A stretch of 64,000 nucleotides of DNA from Streptomyces sp. HmicA12 (GTDB lineage: Bacteria > Actinomycetota > Actinomycetes > Streptomycetales > Streptomycetaceae). The DNA is taken from positions 522,004 through 586,003 of the forward strand of contig NZ_KB891820.1 in the NCBI RefSeq assembly GCF_000373565.1, read 5' to 3'. The notes beneath the pieces were generated by a model. It made no database searches. It had not been told where the DNA came from and worked only from the letters and a program-made list of their open reading frames with translations. Position 1 is the stretch's first letter. The number at the start of each line of letters is the position of its first letter. The position numbers and the translations under genes are program-made. Shown in pieces: positions 42,584 through 51,424 of the stretch.

Positions 42584-43870
42584 ATGGCTAGTGAGGAAAC
42601 CCCGACGATGGCGCCGCCGACCGCCGATTCCCCGATATCCAGCGACGTGGGCGCCGAGGCGAAGGCCGGCCCGCGCGCCTGGACGATCCGCCTCGTCACC
42701 GTCGGCATCGTCCTCGCCGCCCTGAACCTGCGGCCCGCGATCACCAGCCTCGGCGCCCTCCTCGAAGAGGTCCGCGACGGGCTCGGCATGAGCGGCAGCG
42801 TCGCCGGACTGCTCACCTCCGTACCGCCGCTGTGCTTCGCGGTCTTCGGCGTGATGGCGCCCCGCCTCGCCAAGCGGTTCGGCGCGAGCGCCGTCGTCTG
42901 CTTCGGCATGGCCGCGATCGCCGCGGGCCTGATCATCCGCCCGTACACCGGCAACACCGTCGGCTTCCTGGTCGCCAGCGCCCTCGCCCTGATGGGCATC
43001 GCGGTCAGCAACGTCCTGATGCCGGTCATCGTCAAGCGCTGGTTCCCCGACCGCGTCGGCTCCATGACCGGCCTGTACTCGATGGCGCTCGCCGCCGGCA
43101 CCTCGCTCGCCGCCGCGCTGACCGTGCCGATGACCGACGCCATGGGCGGCAGCTGGCAGACCGGGCTCGCCGTGTGGGCCGGGCTCGCCGTCGCCGCCGT
43201 GCTGCCCTGGATCCCGCTCGTGCGGGACAAGGGCCCCGTCCAGCAGGTGCGGGCGGCGGGCGACGACGGCCTGCGCATCACCCGCAGCCGCACCGCCTGG
43301 GCACTCGCCGTCTTCTTCGGGCTCCAGGCCACGGCCGCGTACATCACGATGGGGTGGATGGCGCAGATCTTCCGCGACTCCGGGGTCTCCGCGTCGACCG
43401 CCGGTGTGCTGCTCGCCGTGACCATGGCGATGGGCGTCCCGTTCGGCTTCGTCATCCCGCGCGTCGCCGCCCGCCTGCCCAGCCAGGGCCCGATGGTCGT
43501 CGCCCTCGGCCTGTGCGGCCTGGCCGGCTACGCGGGCATGTACTTCGCCCCGTCCTCCGGCGCCTGGGCCTGGGCCGTCCTGCTCGGCATCTCCAACTGC
43601 TCGTTCCCGCTGGCCCTCACGATGGTCGGCATGCGGGCCCGCACCGGCGTGGGCGTCGCCAAGCTGTCCGCGTTCGCCCAGTCCACCGGCTACCTGATCT
43701 CGATCCCCGGGCCGCTGCTCGTCGGCGTCCTCTACCAGCACACCGGCGGCTGGAGCGCGCCGATCGCGCTGATGGCCGCGCTGATGGTGCCGCAGATCGT
43801 GGTCGGCGTCCTCGCGGGCCGCAACCGCACCGTCGAGGACGAGGCGGCAGCGGCGGCCCCGGCGTCCTGA
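42584..43870 (+). CDS. CynX/NimT-type MFS transporter
   Basis: 428 residues from ATG 42584 (ATG 42575 is an alternative). Twelve transmembrane helices. The CynX/NimT signature is clear at the first helix: LNLRPAITSLGALLEEVRDGL, then GLLTSVPPLCFAVFGVMAPRLA. E. coli CynX is linked to cyanate and NimT to 2-nitroimidazole export; the substrate here is unknown. Divergent from a GntR regulator. The 39-residue protein known as SGM_5486 follows 29 bp after its stop, as in other Streptomyces. Confidence 0.88.
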   Translation: MASEETPTMAPPTADSPISSDVGAEAKAGPRAWTIRLVTVGIVLAALNLRPAITSLGALLEEVRDGLGMSGSVAGLLTSVPPLCFAVFGVMAPRLAKRFGASAVVCFGMAAIAAGLIIRPYTGNTVGFLVASALALMGIAVSNVLMPVIVKRWFPDRVGSMTGLYSMALAAGTSLAAALTVPMTDAMGGSWQTGLAVWAGLAVAAVLPWIPLVRDKGPVQQVRAAGDDGLRITRSRTAWALAVFFGLQATAAYITMGWMAQIFRDSGVSASTAGVLLAVTMAMGVPFGFVIPRVAARLPSQGPMVVALGLCGLAGYAGMYFAPSSGAWAWAVLLGISNCSFPLALTMVGMRARTGVGVAKLSAFAQSTGYLISIPGPLLVGVLYQHTGGWSAPIALMAALMVPQIVVGVLAGRNRTVEDEAAAAAPAS

Positions 43871-43899
43871 CACCCGGGGACGGGTGCGACACTTGCCGC

Positions 43900-44019
43900 A
43901 TGTCGCCTGTGCTCGAGCCGAACCCCCAGAACAGCCAGAAGAAGCTCCTCGCCGTCTTCGGCCTGATGATGGCGGTCGCCGTGGTCGTCGCCATCATCGC
44001 GACCATCGCCGCCCCCTGA
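43900..44019 (+). CDS. SGM_5486 family transporter-associated small protein
   Basis: 39 residues from ATG 43900, too short for most gene finders. The sequence starts MSPVLEPNPQNSQKKLL and ends in one transmembrane helix (about 18-37, VFGLMMAVAVVVAIIATIAA). I recognise it as the SGM_5486 family, named for its place next to CynX-type MFS genes. It could be a small subunit or regulator of the transporter. The start-stop interval is one helix plus a basic N-terminal patch. Confidence 0.75.
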   Translation: MSPVLEPNPQNSQKKLLAVFGLMMAVAVVVAIIATIAAP

Positions 44020-44239
44020 ACCCCCGCCCCCGCCCCCGACCAGGGGGCGGGCCCCGATGGTGGGGTTAGCTCCACCGTCCCCTAGGGGGCCAGTGTCAGG
44101 GTGAAGTGGGTGGATCACCGGATGGGCCGGGCCCCTCGTAATCCGTACCTTCGAAGTGTCGCCGACGACACCGCCGGCGCACCGGACGAAGCGACCGTAC
44201 GCACCTGCCGTACGACGCCACGGATCACGGAGGCACCCC
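44020..44239. other. Non-coding interval with GC-rich hairpins
   Basis: A poly-C tract (44021-44040) followed by GACCAGGGGGCGGG can fold into a terminator for the transporter genes. Further on, GGTGGGGTTAGCTCCACC (44058-44075 context) and CCCCTAGGGGG (44081-44091) are short palindromes near the probable promoter of the next small gene. No gene is supported. Confidence 0.4.
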
Positions 44240-44446
44240 ATGTCGGCCCCCTCGCACACCCGGACCCACCCGGCAGCCACGGGCGGCGTCGACATCCGGC
44301 TGCCCTGGTGGGCGATCGTGCTGCCGGCCGTCGCGTTCGTGACGCTGCTCCTGCTGATCCTCAACCCGGCCGACGGACAGGCCGCGGCGGGCGACCCGAC
44401 CGTCGCCCACGTCCTGGCGCGCGCCAAGGAAATGCTGCTCCGCTAG
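44240..44446 (+). CDS. Small single-pass membrane protein
   Basis: 68 residues from ATG 44240, with GGAGG (44229-44233) 6 nt before it. One transmembrane helix (about 24-43, WWAIVLPAVAFVTLLLLILN) lies between a His- and Thr-rich N-terminus and a short tail (VAHVLARAKEMLLR). I do not recognise a named family. Codon use is fully Streptomyces-like, and the ribosome site supports expression. Confidence 0.72.
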   Translation: MSAPSHTRTHPAATGGVDIRLPWWAIVLPAVAFVTLLLLILNPADGQAAAGDPTVAHVLARAKEMLLR

Positions 44447-44531
44447 GTCGTGTCCGTAACCGTTCACCCGTGCCGGGCGAGCCCGCCAACTCCCTGCGCC
44501 CGGCGCCGCGTTTCGTGCGAAGCTGGGACCC

Positions 44532-45050
44532 ATGAGCGTCGCAGAACCCCGCAGGATTGTCCTTTTCCGGCATGCCAAGGCGGACTGGCCCCAGGTCTCC
44601 GATCACGAGCGGCCGCTGGCCGAGCGAGGCCGCAGGGACGCCCCCGTGGCCGGGCGCAGGCTCGCCGACTCAGGCATCCCGATCGACCTGGCCCTCTGCT
44701 CGACCGCCGCCCGCACCCGTGAGACCTGGAAGCTCGCCGTCGCCGAGCTGGCCGAGCGGCCGCGGACCGTGTACGAGGAGCGGGTCTACGAGGCGTCGCC
44801 CGGCGAACTGATCGCCGTGCTGAACGAGACGCCGGACGACGTGAACAACCTGGTGCTGATCGGCCACAACCCCGGAGTGCACGGCCTCGTCGAGGTCCTC
44901 GCGGGCGGAGCCGAGGGCGACGCGCGGGTCCGGCTGGACCGCCGCGGCTTCCCCACGTCCGCCTTCGCCGTCCTGACGTTCACCGGTTCCTGGAAGGGCC
45001 TGGAGCCGGGCACCGCCACCCTCTCCGACTACTGGGCGCCGAGCGAGTAG
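44532..45050 (+). CDS. SixA-like histidine phosphatase family protein
   Basis: 172 residues. The phosphohistidine motif is RHAKAD (Arg-His at about 13-14), with the second conserved Arg in STAARTRET and the second His in LIGHNPGVH. SixA of E. coli dephosphorylates histidine phosphotransfer proteins; other small members act on sugars or nucleotides. The function here is unassigned. A strong hairpin shared with convergent serB follows its stop. Confidence 0.87.
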   Translation: MSVAEPRRIVLFRHAKADWPQVSDHERPLAERGRRDAPVAGRRLADSGIPIDLALCSTAARTRETWKLAVAELAERPRTVYEERVYEASPGELIAVLNETPDDVNNLVLIGHNPGVHGLVEVLAGGAEGDARVRLDRRGFPTSAFAVLTFTGSWKGLEPGTATLSDYWAPSE

Positions 45051-45075
45051 ACGGATCTCCGCAGCCGTAGACATG

Positions 45076-45111
45076 GGAAGGGGGCCCGGCACTGCTGCCG
45101 GGCCCCCTTCC
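45076..45111. terminator. Bidirectional terminator between sixA-like and serB genes
   Basis: A perfect 16-bp stem, GGAAGGGGGCCCGGCA (45076-45091) with its complement at 45096-45111, loop CTGC. It serves both convergent transcripts. Confidence 0.85.
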
Positions 45112-45126
45112 ACGTGTCCACGGGGT

Positions 45127-46374
45127 CTACGCTTCCTGCGCGTCCGCCGTCTCGACCTCTTCGCGCGTGATGCCCAGCAGGTAGAGGACGGTGTCCAGGA
45201 ACGGAACGTTCACCGCGGTGTGCGCGGCCTCGCGGACCACCGGCTTGGCGTTGAAGGCGACACCGAGCCCGGCCGCGTTCAGCATGTCCAGGTCGTTGGC
45301 GCCGTCGCCGATCGCCACGGTCTGCGCGAGCGGTACCCCGGCCTCGGCGGCGAACCGGCGCAGCAGTCGCGCCTTGCCGGCCCGGTCCACGATCTCGCCG
45401 GTGACCTTTCCGGTCAGCCTGCCGTCGACGATCTCCAGGGTGTTGGCCTGCGCGAAGTCGAGCCCGAGACGCTCCCGCAGATCGTCCGTGACCTGCGTGA
45501 ACCCACCGGAGACCACACCCACCTGGTAGCCCAGACGCTTGAGCGTACGGATGAGGGTGCGGGCGCCGGGCGTGAGCCGCACCTCGCTCCTGACCTTCTC
45601 GACGACCGACGCGTCGAGCCCCTCGAGCAGCGCCACGCGCGCGTGCAGCGACTGTTCGAAGTCCAGCTCGCCGCGCATCGCCGCCGCCGTCACCTCGGCG
45701 ACCTTGTCCTCGCAGCCCGCGTGCGCCGCGAACAGCTCGATGACCTCGTCCTGGATGAGCGTCGAGTCGACGTCCATCACGACGAGCCGCTGCGCGCGCC
45801 GGTGCAGCCCCGCCGCGACGACCGCCACGTCCACACCCTGCCTCGCCGCCTCTATGGCCAGCGCGGTGCGCAGCTCCTCCGTCTCCGTGCCGGAGACCGC
45901 GAACTCGACGGCGGTGACGGGGTACTTGGCGAGCCGGAAGATACGGTCGATGTTGCCGCCGGTGCCGGTGATCGACGCGGTGATCGCGGCGGTCGTCTCG
46001 GCGGTGAGCGGGTTCCCGAGCACGGTGACCAGGGAACGGCCGAGGCCGCGCGGGCGGTTGTCACCGATGCCGGAGATGATCTCGGCCTGCATCTTCATGG
46101 ACTCCGCCCAGCTGTGGACGGTGGCCCGCAGGTCCCCCTCCAGGCCGGCCGGCGGCTCGGTCACCAGGGCGCACAGGACGATGCGTCCTCGGGTGACGAC
46201 CTGCTCGATGTCGACGACGTCCACGGAGTAGGCGGCGAGGGTGTCGAAGAGCCCGGCGGTGAGGCCGGGCCGGTCCTTGCCGAAGATCTTGACCAGGAGG
46301 GTCGGGACGTCGGCCGGCACGGTCGGGGTGTCGGTCGGGGCATCAGCGGGGTGCTGGGGCTGCGAAGCGCTCAT
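45127..46374 (-). CDS. serB: Phosphoserine phosphatase with N-terminal ACT domains
   Basis: 415 residues. Two ACT-like regulatory domains occupy about 25-185 (LLVKIFGKDRPGLTAGLFD; GNIDRIFRLAKYPVTAVEF). The HAD phosphatase domain starts with VMDVDSTLIQDE (Asp201 nucleophile, Asp203 acid), with VVSGGFTQV and the GDGANDLDML motif (about 350). It hydrolyses O-phosphoserine to serine, the last step of serine synthesis. ACT domains suggest feedback by serine. The upstream region carries the 84-bp minisatellite. Confidence 0.94.
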   Translation of the reverse strand: MSASQPQHPADAPTDTPTVPADVPTLLVKIFGKDRPGLTAGLFDTLAAYSVDVVDIEQVVTRGRIVLCALVTEPPAGLEGDLRATVHSWAESMKMQAEIISGIGDNRPRGLGRSLVTVLGNPLTAETTAAITASITGTGGNIDRIFRLAKYPVTAVEFAVSGTETEELRTALAIEAARQGVDVAVVAAGLHRRAQRLVVMDVDSTLIQDEVIELFAAHAGCEDKVAEVTAAAMRGELDFEQSLHARVALLEGLDASVVEKVRSEVRLTPGARTLIRTLKRLGYQVGVVSGGFTQVTDDLRERLGLDFAQANTLEIVDGRLTGKVTGEIVDRAGKARLLRRFAAEAGVPLAQTVAIGDGANDLDMLNAAGLGVAFNAKPVVREAAHTAVNVPFLDTVLYLLGITREEVETADAQEA

Positions 46375-46444
46375 GATGCCCTTACGTTATCGGGCCTCCG
46401 TTCAGGGGTGCGGGGGTGGTCCGAGTGCCGGACAACGCTGGTGC

Positions 46445-46696
46445 GGGGCGTGTTGCTGGTTCGGGGGTGTCTTGGCGTCGCGGGGTGTCCGTCCGGGGGT
46501 GGTCCGGGTGCTGGACGGTGCCGCTGTCGGGGCGTGTTGCTGGTTCGGGGGTGTCTTGGCGTCGCGGGGTGTCCGTCCGGGGGTGGTCCGGGTGCTGGAC
46601 GGTGCCGCTGTCGGGGCGTGTTCCCGGTTCTGGGGTGTCTTGTCGTCGTGGCGGTGTCCGCCCGGGTGCGGGCCTGGTCCGAGTGCCGGACAACGC
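46445..46696. repeat. 84-bp tandem repeat (minisatellite), two perfect units plus a diverged third
   Basis: Unit 1 (46445-46528) and unit 2 (46529-46612) are identical; each begins GGGGCGTGTTGCTGGTTCGG. Unit 3 (46613 to about 46696) has the same start but several substitutions and small indels. Fragments with GGTCCGAGTGCCGGACAACG flank the array on both sides (46421-46440 and 46677-46696). The period is divisible by three, so several frames stay open by chance. No real gene is supported. The array occupies the 343-bp interval between serB and the streptophobe gene. Confidence 0.9.
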
Positions 46697-46717
46697 TGTT
46701 GGGGTCGTCTTCCCGTT

Positions 46718-48415
46718 TCAGGGCGCCTTGTCCCCGCGGCGGTGACCGTCCCGGTTCCGGCCCGGTGCCGGCGGGGGTGGGGGAGGGGGCGGCCAGCCGC
46801 CGTCCCGGGGGCGCGGCGGGTCCGGACGGATCGGGCTCGCCATGGTCTCCGCCGCGTCCTGGCTGCCCTGGTCGCCCCTGTTTCCCTGTCCGCTCCGGTC
46901 CCCCCTGTCGTCCCGGCTCCGCTCGTCGTACGGGTTGCGCAGGTACGGGTTCGTGTCCGGGTTGGCCGGGCGGTACGGGCGGCTCGGCTGGTACGGGCCC
47001 GCGGCCTCCGGCGTCCCTGCCGCCCCCGTCGCCCCAGTGGCCAGGGGCGACACACGGCTCCCCGCGGCCCCGGTCGCGCACGCGAGCAGCGCCCCGAGCG
47101 CCCCGGCCCCCGCTCCCCACGCCGCCCCGAGCAGCAGCGCCATGCCCAGCTGCCCGTGCAGTTCGATGCCGGCCCCGAACGCGTCGAAGCCGAGCACCGA
47201 CAGGGAGGCCCCGGCGGAGACGTCCGTCAGCCAGACCAGGAGCGGCAGCGCGAGCGCGGTGACGACCCCGAGCCGCAGCGCGCAGCGTCCGGCGAAGCCC
47301 CAAGGGGCCCGGACCACGGGTGAACGTACGGCTGTCAGCACCCCGGCGAACAGCATCATCAGCGCCATCGCCACCCCCAACAGCCATACCCTGCTGTCGA
47401 GTTCGGCCAGCCGGCCCAGCGTCACGGGCTGGTCCGACGACACCCGCAGCAGGTCGTCGAGCGGATCGGGCAGCAGCTTCGCCAGCTCGCCGGTCGCCTC
47501 GCCGTCCCACGGCACGAACAGGCCGATGGGCACGCCGAGCCAGACCCCGTTGGGCGCCCCGAGCAGGGCCGCGCCCGCGATCCGTTCGGGGTGGTCGTCG
47601 TCGGTCATCGCGTACACGGCCGCCGCCAGGCCCGCGAGCACCGCCACCAGCAGCACCGTCACCAGCGCCGACGCGGCGGGCCGCACCACCCGGTGGACCG
47701 CCGAGAGGGCACGCGGCAACGGCGTGCGCCGCGACGCGAGCAACGCGATCAGCAGCACCCCGATCACGAACGCGGCGCCGCCCAGCAGCGTCGCCCCCGT
47801 CTGCACGGTGAAGCCGACCTTCGCCTCCGCGCCCACGAGCCCGCCCAGCCGGTCCGGGAGCGCGCCCCCGAGGTCGCCCGGCAGCTTGTCCGCGATGTCG
47901 TCCGGCAGGCCCCCGGCCCCCGGAATGTCGCTCAGCCCCAGCTGCGAACCGTCGATCGTGATGATGTCGTGGCCCGCCCAGGCGAGCCCGCCCAGCATCG
48001 CCACGAACAGCACCACCACCGCGCCCGCACGCGTGAGGAGTTCACCCGGCGAGATCTCCACTCCCGCCGACCGCAGGGAGCGCAGGAAGAACCAGCTCAG
48101 CAGGAGCGCGCCGACCAGACCCACGCCCAGCGGCGCGATGTCGATCGCGGTGTCCGCCTGCGCGCCCGAGAGCCCGAACGCCGAGACGTCGCCGGACGGC
48201 GTCACGCGCCCGCCGACCCCGATCGCCACCACGGCGGCCGTCATCGGGCCGAGCGAGGCGACCGAGTCCGCTTCCAGCAAGTGGAGGCCGAGCGCGGCGA
48301 CCCCCGCCATCGCGATGAACGCCCAGCTCACCGCGGCGACGGCGGACAGCAGCACATCGGCCCACCTGATCGCGGACATGCCACCGCGCCGAGTCCCCTG
48401 TTGGCCGGTCTCCAT
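46718..48415 (-). CDS. Streptophobe family membrane protein
   Basis: 565 residues, about 10-12 transmembrane helices, with a long Pro-, Arg- and Asp-rich C-terminal tail (from about 480, with PPPPPPPPAPGRN near the end). Features are SAVAAVSWAFIAMAGVAALG at the first helix and GVGGRVTPSGDVSAFGLSG, typical of the streptophobe family, which is named from its restriction to Streptomyces and relatives. The function is unknown. ATG 48415 is used; MSAIRWAD at 48379 is an alternative. Transcribed towards the 84-bp repeat. Confidence 0.83.
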   Translation of the reverse strand: METGQQGTRRGGMSAIRWADVLLSAVAAVSWAFIAMAGVAALGLHLLEADSVASLGPMTAAVVAIGVGGRVTPSGDVSAFGLSGAQADTAIDIAPLGVGLVGALLLSWFFLRSLRSAGVEISPGELLTRAGAVVVLFVAMLGGLAWAGHDIITIDGSQLGLSDIPGAGGLPDDIADKLPGDLGGALPDRLGGLVGAEAKVGFTVQTGATLLGGAAFVIGVLLIALLASRRTPLPRALSAVHRVVRPAASALVTVLLVAVLAGLAAAVYAMTDDDHPERIAGAALLGAPNGVWLGVPIGLFVPWDGEATGELAKLLPDPLDDLLRVSSDQPVTLGRLAELDSRVWLLGVAMALMMLFAGVLTAVRSPVVRAPWGFAGRCALRLGVVTALALPLLVWLTDVSAGASLSVLGFDAFGAGIELHGQLGMALLLGAAWGAGAGALGALLACATGAAGSRVSPLATGATGAAGTPEAAGPYQPSRPYRPANPDTNPYLRNPYDERSRDDRGDRSGQGNRGDQGSQDAAETMASPIRPDPPRPRDGGWPPPPPPPPAPGRNRDGHRRGDKAP

Positions 48416-48727
48416 CAGGACCCCCCGATCCGTACCGCATCACCCTTGATGTCCCGTATGTGCCAGATGTGTTGCGCACAGGGGGAGTTGAGGGCGTCAT
48501 GGGCATCCACCACTCTCCGGGTGCCGCCTCCGCCGCGTCAACGGTGCAGCCGCCGGTGCCGGCCGGGGATCGGAGCGGAATTCACGGCGGGAGCTGTCGC
48601 GGGAGCCTTCACCACCCCTTCCACAAGGGCCAACTTTCGGTCACAGGGGCGTTCCTGAAATAGTTCCTCACGATGTTCGACATCCCTACACTCCCCATGA
48701 CGGGGGAAATACTCGGGGGACAACTCA
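48416..48727. other. Divergent promoter region of streptophobe and FHA-ABC genes
   Basis: 312 bp without a gene. One 13-bp palindrome, GATGT-tcg-ACATC (48672-48684), lies 44-56 bp before the FHA-ABC start. A weaker symmetry, TGTGTTGCGCACA (48469-48481), lies nearer the streptophobe side. GGGGGA (48715-48720) provides the ribosome site for the FHA-ABC gene. I assign no promoter hexamers. Confidence 0.45.
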
Positions 48728-51310
48728 GTGGGGCATGGAGTGCCTGAACTCGTACTGGAACTGAATGGCAGGACCTGGACGCTCGATCCGTCCAGGCCGT
48801 ACACCCTCGGGCGCGATCCGGGGGGTGACATCGTGCTCGACGACGCCAGGGTGTCCTGGCGTCACGCCACGATCAGCTGGGGCGGCCGCAGTTGGGCCAT
48901 CGAGGACCACGGCTCGACCAACGGCACCTTCGTGCAGGGGCAGCGGATCCACCAGATGGAGATCGGCCCCGGCTCGTCGGTGCACCTGGGCAACTCCACG
49001 GACGGGCCACGCCTGAACGTGCAGGGCAGCGCCCAGGCCGCCGCCGTGTCCGCGCAGGCGGGGCAGACCGCGCAGGCCGGGCAGGCGTCGCCGCACCAGG
49101 CGCAGCAGCAGGCCGCGGGCCTCACGCAGCAGCCACCGCCGCAGCAGTACCAACAGCAGCCGGGCTGGTCGCAACAGGCTCCTCAGCAGCAGCCTCAGCA
49201 CCAACAGCCCCAGCAACAACAGTGGCAGCAGCCGTCGGTGCAGAAGGTGCCGCAGCAGCAGGGCCCCGGCGGAGTCGCGGGGGCCCCGCCGGTGTACGGC
49301 GACCGCAGCCCCACCACGTTCCACCAGCTGGCCCTCGGCCGTGTCATGCGCATCGGCCGCGCCCTGGAGAACGAGCTGGTCGTCTCCGACCTCCAGGTCT
49401 CGCGCCACCACGCCGAGTTCCACGCGACGCCGGACGGCCGCTTCGAGATCCACGACCTCGGCTCGCACAACGGCACGTACGTCAACGGCCAGCCGATCCC
49501 CAAGAGCGGCCGCGCCCTGCTCGGCCCGAACGACATCGTCGGCGTCGGCCACTCCACGTACCGCCTGGTCGGCGACCGGCTCGAGGAGTTCGTCGACACC
49601 GGTGACGTCTCCTTCTCCGCACGCCACCTGACGGTCACCGTCGACGGCGGCAAGCAGATCCTCAAGGACGTCTCCTTCGGGGTCCCGGAGAAGTCGCTGA
49701 TCGCCGTCATCGGCCCGTCGGGCTCCGGCAAGTCGACCCTGCTGAAGGCGCTCACCGGTTACCGGCCCGCCAACCAGGGCGACGTCCTCTACGACAACCG
49801 GAACCTGTACAAGCAGTTCGCCGAGCTGCGCCAGCGCATCGGTCTGGTCCCGCAGGACGACATCCTGCACAAGGAACTGACCGTCAAGAAGGCGCTCAAG
49901 TACGCCGCCAAGCTTCGCTTTCCCGCGGACACCAGCGAGCAGGAGCGCCAGCAGCGCATCGACGAGGTGCTGCGCGAGCTCAAGCTGGACATCCACAAGG
50001 AGAAGAAGGTCACCTCCCTCTCCGGTGGCCAGCGCAAGCGCGTCTCCGTGGCCCTGGAGCTGCTCACCAAGCCGTCGCTGATCTTCCTGGACGAGCCGAC
50101 CTCCGGCCTCGACCCGGGCATGGACCGCGACGTCATGCAGCTGCTGCGCGGCCTGTCCGACGACGGCCGCACGGTCCTCGTCGTCACCCACTCGGTGGCC
50201 GAACTGGCGCTCTGCGACAAGCTGCTCGTGATGGCGCCGGGCGGCGCGGTCGCGTACTTCGGCCCGCCGGAGGAAGCACTCAACTTCTTCGGCTACGACA
50301 CATGGGCCGACGTCTTCTCGGCGTTCGAGAACTACCGCGACTACGACTGGGCGGGCCGCTGGAAGGGCTCGCAGCACTACCAGATGTACGCCGCCGACAT
50401 CGACGCCGTCGCCCCGCAGTCGATACAGATGGCACCACCCGCCGCGGTCAAGCCACCCAAGCCGCAGCCGTGGGGTGCCCAGCTGATCACGCTGATCCGC
50501 CGCTACGTGTCGGTGATCGCCTCCGACAAGGGCTTCATGGGCCTGATGGTGATCCTCCCGGCGGTCCTCGGCATCGTCTCCGTCGTCATCCCGGCCGAGT
50601 TCGGCCTCGGGCCGCCCAAGCCGCCGAGCAAGTTCAACGCCGACGCGGGCACCATCATGCTGATCGTCGCGGTCGGCATGTGCTTCTCGGCGGCGGCCAA
50701 CTCGGTCCGTGAGCTGATCAAGGAACGGGTCATCTACGAACGGGAACGCGCGACCGGCCTGTCTCGTTCCGCGTACCTGATGTCGAAGGTCATCGTCCTC
50801 GGCGTCATCACGGCCATCCAGGGCGTCATCATCTGCGCCATCGCCTTCACGCCGCGCGAGCTGCCCGAGGAAGGCCTCCTGATGCCGCCGGCCGCCGAGC
50901 TGTGCATCTCGATCATCGCGCTCGGCTTCACGTCGATGATGTTCGGCCTGGTCATCTCCTCGCTGGTGAAGACCTCCGAGAAGACGATGCCGCTGCTGGT
51001 CATGTTCGCCATCGTCCAGGTCGTCTTCACCGGCGTCCTGTTCCAGATCTACGGCTCCATCGGCCTGGAGCAGTTCGCCTGGCTGATGCCGTCCCGCTGG
51101 GCGATCGGCGCCGCGGGCGCCACGCTCGACCTGTCGCACGTGATGCCGCCCTGGGACCCGAAGAAGCCCGACGACCTCGACCCGCTGTGGGAGCACTCGG
51201 TCGCCCAGTGGGGCATCGACCTCACGGTCCTGATCGTGCTCGGCATCATCTGTGGCTTCCTGGTGGCACGGCTGCTGCGCCGCCACGAGCCCGAGGTCAT
51301 GCGCAAGTAG
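48728..51310 (+). CDS. ABC transporter with two FHA domains, ATPase and ABC-2 membrane domain in one chain
   Basis: 860 residues from GTG 48728. Order: FHA 1 (about 20-95; LGRDPGGDIVLDD, RVSWRHA, GSTNGTF), a Gln- and Pro-rich linker (about 100-190), FHA 2 (about 200-280; IGRALENELVVSD, VSRHHAEF, GSHNGTYVNG), an ABCG-type ATPase (about 290-520; Walker A GPSGSGKST, LSGGQRKR, FLDEPTSGLDPG), and an ABC-2 membrane domain with six helices (about 590-850). This matches mycobacterial Rv1747, whose FHA domains bind phosphothreonine and link export to Ser/Thr kinase control. The cargo is unknown. A strong hairpin ends the transcript. Confidence 0.92.
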   Translation: MGHGVPELVLELNGRTWTLDPSRPYTLGRDPGGDIVLDDARVSWRHATISWGGRSWAIEDHGSTNGTFVQGQRIHQMEIGPGSSVHLGNSTDGPRLNVQGSAQAAAVSAQAGQTAQAGQASPHQAQQQAAGLTQQPPPQQYQQQPGWSQQAPQQQPQHQQPQQQQWQQPSVQKVPQQQGPGGVAGAPPVYGDRSPTTFHQLALGRVMRIGRALENELVVSDLQVSRHHAEFHATPDGRFEIHDLGSHNGTYVNGQPIPKSGRALLGPNDIVGVGHSTYRLVGDRLEEFVDTGDVSFSARHLTVTVDGGKQILKDVSFGVPEKSLIAVIGPSGSGKSTLLKALTGYRPANQGDVLYDNRNLYKQFAELRQRIGLVPQDDILHKELTVKKALKYAAKLRFPADTSEQERQQRIDEVLRELKLDIHKEKKVTSLSGGQRKRVSVALELLTKPSLIFLDEPTSGLDPGMDRDVMQLLRGLSDDGRTVLVVTHSVAELALCDKLLVMAPGGAVAYFGPPEEALNFFGYDTWADVFSAFENYRDYDWAGRWKGSQHYQMYAADIDAVAPQSIQMAPPAAVKPPKPQPWGAQLITLIRRYVSVIASDKGFMGLMVILPAVLGIVSVVIPAEFGLGPPKPPSKFNADAGTIMLIVAVGMCFSAAANSVRELIKERVIYERERATGLSRSAYLMSKVIVLGVITAIQGVIICAIAFTPRELPEEGLLMPPAAELCISIIALGFTSMMFGLVISSLVKTSEKTMPLLVMFAIVQVVFTGVLFQIYGSIGLEQFAWLMPSRWAIGAAGATLDLSHVMPPWDPKKPDDLDPLWEHSVAQWGIDLTVLIVLGIICGFLVARLLRRHEPEVMRK

Positions 51311-51336
51311 GCGGCTGTCCCGCGACGCACGGATAC

Positions 51337-51375
51337 GGAGAAGGGCGGCACCCTCGTGGGGTGCCGCCCTTCTCC
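51337..51375. terminator. Bidirectional terminator after the FHA-ABC gene
   Basis: A perfect 17-bp stem, GGAGAAGGGCGGCACCC (51337-51353) with its complement at 51359-51375, loop TCGTG. It lies between convergent genes (FHA-ABC and the transglycosylase). Confidence 0.85.
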
Positions 51376-51424
51376 GCCGTGGGGGCTCAGCGCGTTCCGG
51401 ACCCGGAGGTCCCGGCAACGGGTC

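Noticed and set aside
41794..43455. A 553-codon minus-strand frame joining GntR to the opposite strand of the transporter
   Set aside because: The GntR protein begins at ATG 42489. The upstream part is antisense to the CynX-type gene and has no domain.
46241..47510. Long open frames on both strands through the 84-bp repeat
   Set aside because: They arise because the repeat period is divisible by three and lacks stops. They overlap serB and streptophobe coding sequence and have no start signals or domains.
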